Of a stretch of DNA of 64,000 bases, positions 11,275 to 22,974 are shown piece after piece. A program made the position numbers and the translations under genes. Under the pieces are notes generated by a model. That model had not been told where the DNA came from. It ran no database searches and worked only from the letters and a program-made list of their open reading frames with translations. This stretch comes from Palaemon carinicauda (Eukaryota > Arthropoda > Malacostraca > Decapoda > Palaemonidae). Numbering within the stretch: position 1 is the stretch's first letter; the number at the start of each line of letters is the position of its first letter. The stretch spans positions 18,910,740 through 18,974,739 of the forward strand of contig NC_090759.1 of NCBI RefSeq assembly GCF_036898095.1, given 5' to 3'.

Positions 11275-12199
11275 CAATATCATTAACATCACAAAACACT
11301 TATATAATCTTGACTTAGCTTAATCCATGATGATAAGAACTCCTCTCGTGGGTGTGTTAATTCCTTTCCCCCCTGAGATACCGTAGGGTAACCATGACCC
11401 TCACAGTCTGCAACTGTGCCGATTCTGACTCAAATCATTCAAAGACGACTGGCGATCCACACCTGCGCGACCCGCATTCGCCAACGACAAACTTTAATAA
11501 CTTGTCAACGATTGCTTAGAGTCAAACAACTATTGAATATACTTTACTCTTCAAAAAAACACTCAAGAAAAAGAAATATTATATTAATACAAACAATTCA
11601 ATACAACAATTATAATTTTCTACGCATCTCACACTGCATAATGTTCATAATATTTCCCTTACAAAATAAAAGATAAATGACTGCTTACTGGTCTTTATAA
11701 ATGCACTATCGTGATTCCATCTTAAGTCACAATACATAACTTTATTAATATGTTTAAGGCGAAATAAGACGCACAAAACAATTAAACATTTATTGTCAAA
11801 CAATAAATAAAAATTACGTATACATTTCATAATATAAAAATGCAAGTGAAATTGAATTTACAAACATAGACAATACAGAATAAATCAGAAATACTTGTTT
11901 TACTTGAAAAAAAATTCTATGCCACTCGATTGAAAATTTAATAAATTTTCTAATATCTTTCTGAGAAGTCTGTCTATCTAAACTTGTGTAAAAAACACAC
12001 AACACTTAGTGTTCAGTCTATGTTTCATCACCTTTATACACTGGAACAGTCCATAATGTCACCTTGATGACATTTCACTTAGCATGTTGCACTATAATGT
12101 ACAAACATGTACACCCTTTAGAATTACAGTCCCACATAATTCACTGTTCCTTGCAACACTAAGCGACAGGTTTTAGTACACTACCTGCCGCCAACACGA
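11275..12199 (-). other. 3' region of DIRS-A, part 2 (no gene)
   Basis: AT-rich and without a convincing frame. The last 200 bases match the region before the recombinase stop in DIRS-C (60470-60600; shared ATTCACTGTTCCT and ACATGTACACCCTT), confirming that this is DIRS-A 3' sequence resumed after the Gypsy insertion. Confidence 0.6.
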
Positions 12200-13414
12200 A
12201 TTGTTTTCATTCTAGCACTTGCTTCGCGTAGTGTTTGAAAAACACTCTGGATGACTTCCATCCAGTAAACGAGCGAAGGCTCTTCAAATCCATGAGCTGG
12301 AAAAAGTTTAACGAAGAAGCAATTTTCCTAGGATCATGACCTGCAGGTGTACTGTCAGGATCCGCTCAGCGAATGAAGTAGGTGATCTTCGCCCTTAGTT
12401 GTTTCAGGGATAAGTTTGAACCCGATGTTTCTCCTTTAAAGAGCTGTCCTCCCCTGAAGTCTGAAGTTCTGTGAAGATAGACCTTCAGAGGGCAGATTCT
12501 TCAGGGACCCCACCTCTTAGTGGGTAGCTCATTCTTGGCAAGAAACGTTGGGTCGGGAAAGAGATTTAGCTCTCACGTTTCAGCAAACTGGATATGGCCC
12601 TCTTCCCAAGAAAGGGCCACTATCTCACTAACTCTAGCCCCTGAGACTAGAGCAAACAAGAATATAACTTTTTGAGTCAACTCTTTCAGAGAGCAATTAT
12701 CGTTGTTCAAACTTGAAGCAAAATGTAGTACCTTGTCCAAAGACCATGAAATGGGCCTTGGAGGTGCGGCAGGCCTGAGCCTAGCACAGGCCTTAGGGAT
12801 TTTGTTAAAAATCTCATTAGACAAGTCTGCTTGAAAAGCATAGAGCAAGGGTCTAGTCGATACAGATTTACATGTACAGTAGTTATCGTGTTGGCTGCTA
12901 AACCCTGTTCATGAAGGTGAATAAAGAAAGACAAGCAGAAATCTGTCGAGATTTCCTTTGGATTTCTTGCCTTGACAAAGGCCACCCCCTTCTTCCAAGA
13001 TGACTCGTTTTGCCTTCTGGTAGATTTTTACTTATATTCCTCTAAGAAGTCTATACTCTCTTTCGAGATCCCAAACCTTTTCTTTACTGCTAGGGAGAAA
13101 AAATCATGAGATGAAGGTCTTGGGTTTTCTGTAATGAAGCAAAGACAGTCGACTTCTGTACTTGTTGAGACAGAACTGGGTCCGGCAGGGGAATCAGCCT
13201 CGGCTGCAATTCCAATATTAAAGGGAACCAGTTGCTCCGGGGCCACTTGGGATCCACTAGGGCTGCTGTTCCTTGAAAAGATCTCAGCTTGTTGAGAACC
13301 TTCATCAGCAGGTTGGATGGAGGGAACAGATAAATCCTGGTCCGTCTGTTCCAGTCGAGGGACATGGCGTCCACTGCTTCCGCTAGAGGGTCCTCCTACG
13401 GGGCCATGTATCAA
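12200..13414 (-). pseudogene. DIRS-A tyrosine recombinase (frameshifted)
   Basis: Recombinase that would insert the circular DNA copy by strand exchange through a tyrosine. Fragments in three frames align with the better-preserved copy at 60599-61649. These are the N-terminal part near 13028-13100 (VKKRFGISKESIDFLEEYK), the middle (ACARLRPAAPPRPISWSLDKV), and the first catalytic arginine block GARVSEIVALS near 12620. Below 12570 the reading passes into the H-x-x-R block (HDPRKIA near 12335) and the tyrosine block (VFFKHYA near 12235). Catalytic residues are therefore recognisable, but several frameshifts break the chain, one of them near 12850 within the central segment. Its start overlaps the end of the RT frame, as in other DIRS elements. 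Confidence 0.75.
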
Positions 13415-14674
13415 GGAAGTTTCTTGTTGTCGCTCGTCACGAAGAGGTCAATCTGCAGTTCCGGGACTTGATGTAAGATGAAGGAGAATGATCTTGCGTC
13501 TAGGGACCATTCTGACTCTATCGGGGTTAGCCTGGATAGAGCACCCGCTGTCACATTGCGGAACCCTTGAAGGGGAACTGCTGATAAGTGCCATCTCTTC
13601 TTTTCCGCTAAACGGAAGATGGCAAACATCACTTGGTTCAGTTGATGTGATCTCGAGCCTTGACGATTCAGACATCTCATTACCACCTGTCTAGAATCAG
13701 TCTTATGTGGACTGAAGGGCGAGGGGATAATTTCTTCAGTGTGAGGAGGACTGCCATGGCGTCCAAGATGTTGATATGGAAGGTCTTGAATAGAGAGGAC
13801 TAAGTTCCTTGAACTTTCCTTTGATGAGAGTGACCTCCCCATCCTTCCAATGATGCATCCGTGTGGATGATGACTGAGGGTGAAGGCAGTTGCAGAGGTG
13901 TTGACCTCTTGAAGTTCTTGGCCTCCGACCATGGCTTGAGAAGTGATCGTAGTCGGATCGGTATTGGTCTTCTTAGATCTCTTCGAGCGTTTGATGCGTA
14001 TCTTCTCCAGACTCCTGATGCATCTTTTAGCTGTGCTCTTAGCACTGGGTCTGTCACTGATGCAAACTGTAGGGAACCCAGCACTCTCTCCTGTTGGCGT
14101 CTTGAAATCCTGTTGGATTTTAGAAGTCTCTTGCCAGATCCTGCTATCTCTCTCCTCTTCTTTAATGCAATGGAGAGGTGATGTGACTGTAAGTCCCAAT
14201 GTATGCCTAGCTATTGAAACTTCTGAGCTGGAGATAGTCGAGACTTTTTGGTGTTGATCTTGAATCCTAGATGTTCCAGGAACTGGATCACTTTCTTGGA
14301 TGCTTGCATGCATTTCGACTCGTATGCTGCCCACACCAGCCAATCGTCCAGATACGATATCACCTGGACACCTTGTAGGCATAGTTGTTGAACGACTGAT
14401 TCTGCAAGCTTCGTGAAGATCCTTGGGGCTATGTTTAGTCCGAAGGCCATGGCTCTGAAAGCGTACTTTCTTTTTTGTAGCCTGAATCCTAGGTAGGAGG
14501 AGAGTTGATAGACTTTGCCCTCTTTATCACCGTTTGCTCAAGAGCTCTCAGCTGCAATCTTCCAGAATGGGGGTGGAGTGTTGGAAGAATTGAGGAAATG
14601 GTGGTGGAGCCGTCTTCCAGCTCCAACCTAGTCCATTCTTGATTAGGCTGTGGGCTCAGGGATCGAAGGTCCAA
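13411..14674 (-). pseudogene. DIRS-A reverse transcriptase-RNase H with an internal deletion
   Basis: Remnant of the polymerase that copies element RNA. The N-terminal piece (14489-14674) stops at VIKRAKSIN. The next recognisable RT block (14211-14470) begins FGLNIAPRIFTKL and contains the catalytic YLDDWL, here ISYLDDWLVW. Compared with DIRS-B, roughly 90 residues of fingers and palm, including the first catalytic aspartate block, are missing between the two pieces. RNase H follows at 13411-14090: IIHTDASLEGWGG supplies the first aspartate and RNVTAGALSR the last block, where an aspartate is replaced by glycine relative to the copy at 61665-62531 (TADALSR). An inactive relic. Confidence 0.75.
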
Positions 14675-14716
14675 CGATCCCGGAAGAGTCGGAGTCTTCC
14701 TCCTACCGGAAGCATC

Positions 14717-16168
14717 TCATTGCTTCTGGTTTCCGGAGGGCTTGCCTCCTTCACCGCGTGATCCTCTACCTCCTCTTTGTCTCGAGGGACGTCTCGAGGA
14801 ATCTCTACTTGACCCCCTACCTTTAGGGCAAAAGGTAGTGGTCTGCCTCTCATAGGCGGGAGTAAAGGCTGGTGACTGAGTCACCACCTGCTGGGGTACC
14901 ATCTGGTAGGTGGGTTGGGGTTGTGCCACCATCTGTGGCACCGCGGTCATGGGAAGTTGTTGTTGTTGTCTAGCAGGGCGAAATGGCACTCTTGGCCTCT
15001 TTGTCTTACTTTTCGGTTGGAGACCCTCATCAGGGGAAGACTTCCTCTTAGCCGACATGCCCCACTTCTGGAGAATATTTCTATTCTCCGTGGCGACCTT
15101 GTCAACTATTTCTTTGACCACTTCATTTGGGAAGAGATCTTTCCCCCAGATATTGGAAGATATCAACTTCCTGGGTTCGTGTTTGACCGCAGCCAAGGCA
15201 AACACCAACTCTCTACAAGCCCTTCTACCCCTAACAAAGCTATTGAAATCTTTAGTTAGGGTTGCCAAGTGTGTTTTGGCTATGACCATGAACATATCCG
15301 GGGACCTCTGTTCACTGGCCATTGCCTCCAGGGTCACCTGGAGGGACAGAGAGGCAGCAAGCCTCTCCTTCATATGATGTTCCCTACGCAGTAGAAATTC
15401 AGACAACTTGGGGAGGTTTTCGCTTAACTGAAGTCCAGCGATATCAGCCTCCAATTTCCCGACTGAGAAGGTAAGCTGGATATCCTTCCAGTCCTTGTGA
15501 TCCGTTGGCAGGGGTAGGGAAAGGGGCCTACACTCCTCCAGTGTAGGGCAAGGTTTCCCAGCTTCCACTGCCTTAAACCCTTTTTCTGCAAAGGGGAAGG
15601 CCATAGTTGCTGGAGCAAGAAAAGAGGGATGTTTCTTGCTTAGGGCCGGCTCCTTAGAGTTGGTGAAGCCCCTATCCTTCAGACTGCTGGCTAGCAAAGC
15701 CAGAGCCTTCATATGGTCAAGCACTATGACCTCCTTAGGCTCTGTCTCCTCCTTGGATACAGGTTCTGCCCTTAGACGAAAGAAGCAGTCAGGATAGGAC
15801 TCAAAGCTGGGCCAGAACTCAATGTCCTTGATAAGGACAGCTCCCAGCTTCTCTGAAATGAAGATCTTACCGTTCGTTATTGGCATGTACTCGGCATGCC
15901 TCCATGGGTTTACGTCGGAGCACGAGGGAAGATCCTTCACGTTGAGTCTCCTATGAGACCCACGGGCCGCTGAGAGCTGATGAATCTCCTTCCTTAGCGC
16001 AGCTTCCCTTTCTTCGCTCTTCTTCACAAACATTTCCATCATAGCTTTGATGGTAGACAGGGTGACGTCCGACTTTTCAGGTTGAGGAGCGGAGGACGTA
16101 CAGGGCACCAGTTCTGGGGCAGGAACCGACGAAACAGACTGTTTCGACAATAGACTGCACCTGGACAC
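14717..16168 (-). CDS. DIRS-A gag (483 aa, intact)
   Basis: Putative structural protein of the DIRS element, open from ATG at 16168 to the stop at 14717. A charged, probably coiled-coil stretch (about residues 36-66) precedes the block VNPWRHAEY (residue 87 on). A helical region follows, then HEPRKLISSNIWGKDLFP at 330-347. The C-terminus is low complexity: KR-rich at 372-395, Q/P-rich at 400-440, then an arginine-glycine tail. No CCHC knuckle is present; the basic RG tail may do the RNA binding (inference). The NPWR and HEP-x-x-LI...WGxxLFP blocks recur in the gags at 31403-33400, 49299-51267 and 63007-64000. This is the only unbroken gene in DIRS-A. Confidence 0.8.
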   Translation of the reverse strand: MSRCSLLSKQSVSSVPAPELVPCTSSAPQPEKSDVTLSTIKAMMEMFVKKSEEREAALRKEIHQLSAARGSHRRLNVKDLPSCSDVNPWRHAEYMPITNGKIFISEKLGAVLIKDIEFWPSFESYPDCFFRLRAEPVSKEETEPKEVIVLDHMKALALLASSLKDRGFTNSKEPALSKKHPSFLAPATMAFPFAEKGFKAVEAGKPCPTLEECRPLSLPLPTDHKDWKDIQLTFSVGKLEADIAGLQLSENLPKLSEFLLRREHHMKERLAASLSLQVTLEAMASEQRSPDMFMVIAKTHLATLTKDFNSFVRGRRACRELVFALAAVKHEPRKLISSNIWGKDLFPNEVVKEIVDKVATENRNILQKWGMSAKRKSSPDEGLQPKSKTKRPRVPFRPARQQQQLPMTAVPQMVAQPQPTYQMVPQQVVTQSPAFTPAYERQTTTFCPKGRGSSRDSSRRPSRQRGGRGSRGEGGKPSGNQKQ

Positions 16169-18182
16169 AGAGTATGTTGGAGAATTTAACTACTGTATAC
16201 TTTTATACCATAGTTTTCTGTCTGCAGTATGCCCTATACTACAGATGTAATGGCTACTGTATATACATATACCGTAGTTGCCGCTGACATGTAGCCGGCA
16301 AGGCTAGTACCTAAGGCGCAATTCAACTGACACAATATTGAATTTTCCGGTGGCCAGCGGCCCACCGGTTTGCCGGCTGCTTACCGGACGCCGGCGGGAC
16401 ACTGGCTGTCGGCACATTAGCCCAGACAGCATTCAATGTGACAGGGTAGTGGCCAGTAGACCGAACTCGGCCGGCTCTTGCCGGCTAAGTCAGTTGTGTC
16501 AGTGAATCATTTGCTGTCGGTCCACAAGTCTAGCCAGCATCTTGCCTGCAAGGTTAGAGCCCGGCAGCCGCCAGTTAGGTGTACCTGGCGGCACTAGCCA
16601 AGAGAGAGAGAGAAAGCAAAGAGTGTAGGGTGATGTAAGAGCACTGTCTCACTTCCTTCCTCCGGAATAAGGGTTCTAATGGAAGGGGAGAAATTAAGAT
16701 AATCAAGCTTCCACCCATCCACATCTGTTGCCGGTCCCTGCCAGTCATGGGATGTGAATAGTAGCCCAAGGGAGGACTTAAGAACACACTAAAGTGAATG
16801 GATCTTCTGCCAGCAGCTGGACCTGCCAACACAGCCATCCCAGAGCTCTGTGTCCGATAGGGAAGCTGTACGACTAGGCCGTACAAGCAGAAGCCCAAGC
16901 CGGCCCTACAGCCTGCCGGCAAGCGGCGAGATTGCAGGACAATGGTCAAAGGGATGTGATGGCTAGGCCATCACTAAAGGACAGAGTGGGGAGGGGAAAG
17001 GGTCCTGTATAGGTTATGAGAGAAGCCGACAGCATGACGGTCCTACCACACCTTGAGGAAGCTCTGTTTCAGTATCGGCGCCATCCTAGGCGGACAGAGA
17101 ATTCATTCCCCAGCCTAGGGTCTGCCAATACAGAAAGGGGGCCGGTAATCATCTAGCCGCCACCCTTAATCATAGAGAAACAGAGTTCCAATGCCGGTGC
17201 CATCCTAGGCAGCAAAATAATCTCTATTCTTCAGCCTAGGGTCTGCGAGCACAGGACTAGTCGACTAAACCACAGGGAGAAGGGGGAATCACATGACCCC
17301 TTCAAGTGCAGTCTAGGAAGGCAAAGCCTCTTATGCCAACAAACAAGACCCGACAGGGGAGTACATTCACCCCGTCGACCAGTTGCCGGCATATAACAAG
17401 TACTCTGAGGTTCTGACCCAAACCCAAAGCTCACCATCAGTAGCTAGGTGAAGGGGCAGAAAATCCTAGCCTAGTCTTGATTGAATGACAATTCGAGGCA
17501 AGATCAACAAGGATTGTAGCCATAAGCTGAACTCAGAGGGAAGGAGGGATTACCCTATATATGAGGGTAACCGGGGAGATTGTATGAAAGTATACTAAAG
17601 CCCCTAGGCTACTAGCCTAGCGACAATGAGATCGACTACTTAACTCATCGAAGCTCTCTCGTATACTACCTTAGAAGAGGAAATTTTATATACAATCCAT
17701 ATATCTTACATGTATAAATTGCCTATTATCTTCATTAAATTTATTAGCACCAGGAATACTTATTATATCATGCAAGAGAGTAAACTATAACGCCTAGGTT
17801 AGGAAGCCTAGCGTAAACAAGATTGGCTACCTAATTCGCCAAAACTAATGTGAATACCATCGGCATAATAAGATTAATTCCTAGCAATGAAGACTAAATA
17901 GCTAATTATTTTTATTTAAGCTATTATACCGGGAAAGTCATTCTGGCTACTTAAATAACTCATGCGTTACGAACGACAGCGCCGAAAACGCCTCCGGTCC
18001 AGGCAATAGCTCTGCCAAAAAATTAATTCAATTCAATTCAATTTTTTACTTTACGTCCAGAGCTAAATTTATACAGCATAAGAATCAAATACTCAACTTT
18101 CCAGAGGCAGAAGAGGCTGGAGATTGCATAATAAATCCAAATAAACGAGAGAGCACTGGGAAAACCACAGAGCGAGACCGCT
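16169..18182 (-). other. 5' leader of DIRS-A (no gene seen)
   Basis: Two kilobases between gag and the 5' repeat without a credible frame. The distal part (17450-18120) matches the leader of another family-A copy at 54060-54549 in reverse complement (shared blocks near TCTTCATTGCTAGGAATTA and CCTAGGGGCTTTAGTATAC). The proximal part is rich in GCCGGC-like words. Confidence 0.65.
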
Positions 18183-18515
18183 ACATGAAAAGGAATAAAG
18201 ATGGCGGCGATTATGGCACCATCTGAGTACTCAAACAGTAACGGAGGAAGGGAACTTTATAACGGTTCCTCTTTTATTTTGCCACTTTTCCCCCTCGAAG
18301 CTATGCGGGGTGCAGATTGTTATGTGGCGTGTCAAGAATACGTTCCTGATATTATGCGATATCCTGAAAGGAAACTTGAAAGATATTCGCGCCAGGAGTT
18401 AGAATTTTGGAGACCTTAAGTTAAATTCTCTAAGAATATCTCTGTAGTCGAATATACCCCAGGAAGCTACTTAAAGGAACCTTCCATCAGGACGACATGG
18501 CCTGAGCCCAAAAAA
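18183..18515. repeat. DIRS-A 5' inverted terminal repeat
   Basis: Reverse complement of the repeat at 4553-4882. It ends CCATCAGGACGACATGG and CCTGAGCCCAAAAAA at the outer tip. Confidence 0.8.
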
Positions 18516-18759
18516 TTACTTATTAGAAAGATTAAAAAACAATGGCTTAGAAAGGGAGCACATTGGTGTAAGGAACTGGAATGAAATGCTGTATACATAA
18601 AAACAAGCAAAATAATATTTATTTGTAAATAAAAAAAAACTGTTAGGAATACATCAACATTATTTTGTCAATTCAAATAATCAATTAAAGGCAAAATTAG
18701 CATCCCTTTACACTCCAGCGTCAAGATAAGATAAAAAAATTTTGAATAATAAAAAAAGA

Positions 18760-18995
18760 AAAATTTTATTTTCATTATAAAATAAATTTTTGAACATACT
18801 TACCTGGTAGTTATATATACTGTATATAGCTTACGTCTCTAACGTCACGGCGGAAAATTCAAAACTCGTGCCAATCGCCGATTGGATAGCCAGGTGTACT
18901 ACCTGCGCACCCTAGCGAGGTACCTCGGAACCATCCCCTGTTCCCTCATATTTTCCATGCCTCTAGTCTCTAGAGGGGAGGAGGGTGGGAATTTA
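18760..18995. repeat. DIRS-E 3' inverted terminal repeat
   Basis: Begins ATTTTATTTTCATTATAAAA, includes TTACCTGGTAGTTATATATA and GCCAATCGCCGATTGGATAG, and is inverted at about 39640-39800. Confidence 0.8.
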
Positions 18996-18997
18996 AT

Positions 18998-19095
18998 TAT
19001 ATATAACTACCAGGTAAGTATGTTCAAAAATTTATTTTATAATGAAAATAAAATTTTTAAACATAAGACTTACCTGGTAGTTATATATATAGCTG
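18998..19095. repeat. DIRS-E internal complementary region
   Basis: Reverse complement equals the right end (AACTACCAGGTAAGTCTTAT then GTTTAAAAA) followed at once by the left end (TTTTATTTTCATTATAAAAT...), which is the joined circle junction. Confidence 0.78.
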
Positions 19096-19449
19096 ATTAA
19101 CACCTTTGGTGGAGGGTTAGAGACAGCCAATATAGTAGGAATTTTTTACTTAAGAGTTGATAAACAAACTTAAGGGTTCGTACTGCCTGATAAGGAAGCT
19201 GACTTCAATGAATTCTTTCATTATGTCCGCTTTTCTTATGAGATCCAGCAATCCACCCAGGGGGCTGAAGACCTCTAGGAGCTGTAAAACTGGTCTAAAA
19301 ACCTCTATGTGACAGGACCTCTTCCAATACCCTTGTTCCGGGCGCTCTCAAGGAACAAATTGACCACCTGACTAAAATCAATGATTGTGGGAGACTGTTG
19401 CAATCTCCACAAACAACCATAAAAATATAAAAGTTCCAAGAGAAAAAAA

Positions 19450-20580
19450 GGTATTAGGATTATGGGAACGTAGTGGTGGATCCTTCCCCTACTACTGCAC
19501 TCGCTGTTACGAATGGTCCCAGAGAATAGCAGTCCTCATAAAGAGTCTGGACACGTTTCAAATAGTGTGGAGTGAACACAGATATACTCCTCCAAAAGGT
19601 TGTGTCCAAAATGCTCTGCCACAATCTATTCTGCTTGAAGGCCACTGAAGTTGTTACAGCATTAACTTCATGCGTCTTGACTTTTAAAAACTTGAGGCCA
19701 GTCTCACTGTAATGCGTATGAGCCTCTCTTATAAGAGTCTGATGAAGACTGAAAGGACATTCTTGACATCTGTAACGAGAGCTTCTTGCTCCAGCACCAA
19801 AGAGCTTTCGACTTGCCTCGCAACCCTTACATTCTGCCCAGATAGAACTTCAGGGCTCTTACTGGACACAGGACTCTCTCCAACTCCTCGTCAACCACCT
19901 CCGAAAGATTCGGAAACTCAAAAGCCTTGGGCCAAGGTTGAGAAGAGCGGTCATTCTTGACAAGGAAGCCCAAATGCAATGAGCAGATAGCCTCGTTATC
20001 TCGAAAGCCAACGTTTTTACTAACCGCATGAATTCACTCTTTTAGCTGTCGCAAGACTAACACAAAAAATAGAGTTTTCATCGTGAGGTCCTTAAATGAA
20101 GAAGAATGCAAGAACTCAAGCCTGTCACTCATAAGGAACTTCAGGATAATATCCAGAATCGAAGCTAGTGAATCCTCGTTGTTTAGATGTTTCAAACAAT
20201 TTCAGAAGTACCGGTAGGACTTAATCATTCGAAAAGTCCAAGATACTGTGCTTGACTACAGTCACTAACAGACACCTGTATCCCTTGATGGAAGAGGATG
20301 AACAAATGAGCTTCCTTCGAAGGTACAACAGGAAGTCAGCAATCTGAGCTGTAAAGATACTGGAAGAGAAAACAGAGTTGACTCTGCACTATTCTCTAAA
20401 ACCTCCCACTTGGATTGATAAATCCTGATGGTAGAAGTCCTTATTGCCTTGTAAAAGCCCTAGCTGCCTCTTCGAAAAATCTCTAGCTCCTGTGAGATTC
20501 GATAGACTGAAGGTAGTTAGATGAAGAGCTAGGATACTTGAAAGGTACCTTTCCAAGAGAGGATGTCTGAGTAAATCTAC
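19450..20580 (-). pseudogene. DIRS-E tyrosine recombinase (decayed)
   Basis: Relic of the integrating recombinase. At 19460-19645 the translation HYLKRVQTLYEDCYSLGPFV matches the C-terminal catalytic-tyrosine block of DIRS recombinases (the Y of HYL). Further upstream, near 19810-19960, another frame reads VLCPVRALKFYLGRM, the segment preceding the H-x-x-R block. Stops and shifts occur throughout 19650-20580, and the N-terminal arginine block cannot be placed with confidence. The tail wording (YSLGP-F/V-V) differs from families A and B, which end in VVAAGS or TVAAGS, so DIRS-E is a separate lineage. Confidence 0.6.
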
Positions 20581-20595
20581 TCTAAAGGAAGGCTT

Positions 20596-22403
20596 CTAGG
20601 AGAGTCCATCATCCATTCCAGTATCTCTGTGAGCCATCCTCTTGAGGACGAAAAGAAGGCCACTAGAGTCACCTGGTCCCTTTGTGTGACACAAACTTTG
20701 TATCACTTTGTTAAAGACATTGAACGGTGGAAAAACGTACACGTCCAGATTGGACCAGACTAACAGGAAAGCGTCTATGTGAACTGCTTCGAGATCTAGC
20801 ACTGGAGAGCAGTAAGATTCTAGTCTCTTTGTCTGCGAAAACGCGAATAGGTCTATACAAGGACGACACCAAAGTCGCCACAGATTCTTGCAGACTACTC
20901 AATGGAGATCCATTCTCCAGCTGAGGCTGTCTGCCATACGTTCTTCCCCCAAAGAATGAACCTTGTTAGAAAGATTACATTCTTCTCCTTTGCTCAGATG
21001 AGAAGCCTCCTCGCAGTCCCGTAAAGGGACCTCAAGTGGATTCCGCCTTGCTTGGCAATGAAAGCCAATACTGCGGTGTTATCGGCATTGACCTGCACCA
21101 CTTTGTCCAAACTGACCCTTCAAAGTTTTTTGAAGGTCAACTGGACTGTCAACAGTTCCTTGTATGATGAGGAAGCTCTTCTGATCCTCTGTCCATAGCT
21201 CCAAAGCTTCCAACTGTCCAGTGTTTCTCCCACTCTGAGTCCGAGGCGTCGGGACACAACACAAGGTCTGAGTTCCTCTGTTCAAAGGAGTGACCTTCTG
21301 GAAGAATGACCAGATTGTTCCACCACTGAAGGCAACTTCCTCTGGCATCCGAAAAGGGATGCATACCGACTCTAGATCCTCTCCTTGTCCCAAAATGATT
21401 GAGGTAGAATTGGAGAAGATGAAGAGAAATCACACAAGGATAAGCGCTTCTAGCTTCTGACTGGCCGGAAAAGGAACCCTGGTCCAGGAAAACTAGGATG
21501 AACAGTGATATATCAAGGGTCACGAAGAAAGATTCAGCCTTCCCAGGTAAAAAAACTCTCCCAACGAGGAGAGGGTTCTCAACACACTCATCCACTTCCT
21601 CGCAGAACACTTCTGCATCTTTAGAAAAGATTGCAGTTTCAAGACGGCTTGCTCCGTTCTAAGGGGAGACGTAAAAGCCCGAAAAAACTTGACTCTAAAT
21701 CACCATCCTTAAATAAAGTATCTTTTGTGATAGAGTCAGAAGATCTAACGGAAGTAGTGACATGTGTTTAACAGGATACATCTCTTTAAGGTTCTGACTT
21801 CTGGCGTCAAGGGAACCTAGATCACCGCCTCTGTCGCCGCATTGTTCTAAGGCTAGACGCTCGATAAAAACGTCTGTGATCAAAGAGATCGGAACTAAGG
21901 CATCCTAGATCTCGACATTCGATTCAACCAGTGTCATCACGAAATCCAAGGATCTCATGTTCAATGTCATGCTTCATGCAAGATCTTCGACGTCGAGCGT
22001 CCTGAAAGACGTGGCGCCGAACGTCCTGAAAGACGAGGCGTCGAGCGTCCTGTAAGACGTGGCGTCAAGCGTCCTGTAAGACGTGGCACCGAGCATCCTA
22101 GAAGGTGTGGCGCCGCGCGGCCAACAAAGCAAGACGCCGAACGTCCTATAAGACGTGGCGCATAGCGTCCTGGTCTCAGAAGAGACTCGACCTGTTGACA
22201 GGAAGACCCAATTCTTCTGATAGGCTCAACGTTATCTGAAGATCCTTCATGAATATCAAAAGAATGAGCTCTGAGAAGCCAAACGTCCAGATACACGGAG
22301 GCTCTGATATCTCTTGAGTGCAGTATTCTGCTACAATTAGCATAAGTTTTGTGAACATTAGAGGGGCGGAGCTGAGACCAGACACACGGCCCGAAACTGA
22401 CAC
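20596..22403 (-). pseudogene. DIRS-E reverse transcriptase-RNase H (decayed)
   Basis: Pieces in several frames. At 22176-22403 the text SSAPLMFTKLMLIVAEYC...SEELGLPVN is the RT palm/thumb entry. The overlapping frame 21967-22296 holds MYLDVWLLRAHSF, where the catalytic YLDD is YLDV, a lost aspartate. RNase H is seen at 21149-21393 as CPDASDSEWEKH, where TDASxxGWG is normal. At 20596-20802 VYVFPPFNVFNKVIQSL matches the domain-end block of the other copies (YLFPPVNLLMKALYKL). A 24-base tandem array (21985-22180) is inserted or expanded right after the palm block. Dead gene. Confidence 0.65.
21985..22180. repeat. 24-base minisatellite in the DIRS-E RT region
   Basis: About eight imperfect units of the type GCGTCGAGCGTCCTGAAAGAC with a G or T variant. 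On the minus strand each unit encodes an octapeptide close to RSAPRLSG. The same unit forms the array at 35765-36030. Confidence 0.85.
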
Positions 22404-22689
22404 ATTCTCCCCCCCCTCCTCCTTGTGAACAAACTTCAGATAAAGTTTGATTGCATAGCCTGCCTCTTAGACTCCTCTCTAGATCTGGGAGAGATATATT
22501 GGAGCTAAACCTAAATGTTTCCCTATAAAAGGAAATTGTAATCCTCCTTCAGAAGCTGTACTGACCGAAGGTCTGCTCCCCTCTTCTCCCAAGATTACCA
22601 GAAGTTGTGTAGTCTGGCTCTACTGCCTGAAGGCGAAAGCAGTCAGACACTGCTTCGCCCTGACCAGGCTGTTATGAGTCTTTTATAGT

Positions 22690-22871
22690 TCATATATGAC
22701 ATATCTGTTTTTGATGTCACTGTTTTAGAATGATTTATTGTTAATTTATTTTCATCATTTATTTATTTCCTTATTTCCTTTCCTCACTGGGCTATTTTTC
22801 CCCCATTGGAGCCCTTGGGCTTATAGCATCTTGCTTTACCAACTAGGGTTGTAGCTTGTCTAGAAATATGT
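22690..22871 (+). mobile_element. 3' tail of a non-LTR retrotransposon (decapod-type)
   Basis: Contains CACTGGGCTATTTTTCCCCC, GGAGCCCTTGGGCTTATAGC and CCAACTAGGGTTGTAGCTTG, wording I recognise as a very common decapod LINE 3' end that normally finishes with a TAA-rich tail. Here the tail is cut after GTAGCTTGTCTAGAAATA, and a TAATAATAAT stretch resumes at 35449 across the DIRS-B insertion. Confidence 0.55.
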
Positions 22872-22950
22872 TATTTTCATTATAAAATAAATTTTTGAGC
22901 ATACTTACCTGGTAGTTATATATAATTACCAGGTAAGTCTTGTTTAAAAA
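22872..22950. repeat. miniature palindrome made of DIRS-E ends
   Basis: Left end of DIRS-E (TTATTTTCATTATAAAATAA...TTACCTGGTAGTTATATATA) joined directly to the right end (ATTACCAGGTAAGTCTTGTT). Nothing internal remains. It lies immediately beside the left end of DIRS-B. Confidence 0.65.
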
Positions 22951-22974
22951 AGGGATTTTGACAAAGGAAATATC

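Larger units (their letters stand above)
4549..18515 (-). mobile_element. DIRS-A: DIRS-like tyrosine-recombinase retrotransposon, with a Gypsy element inside
   Basis: Minus-strand element with inverted terminal repeats: 4553-4882 on the left matches the reverse complement of about 18183-18510. Order on the minus strand: 5' repeat, long leader (16169-18182), gag (14717-16168), RT-RNase H (13411-14674, deleted), recombinase (12200-13414, broken), 3' region, internal complementary region (4958-5052), 3' repeat. A complete Gypsy element (5854-11269) sits in its 3' region. The element interrupts the H LTR. The left terminus appears to lack about 35 bases compared with the related copy starting at 53564. 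Confidence 0.8.

Noticed and set aside
11290..11480. Possible structured RNA gene in DIRS-A 3' region
   Set aside because: Some GC-richer words, but I could not fold a cloverleaf or match any known RNA by eye.
14910..15377. Plus-strand frames of 114-155 codons
   Set aside because: Shadows of the intact DIRS-A gag on the minus strand.
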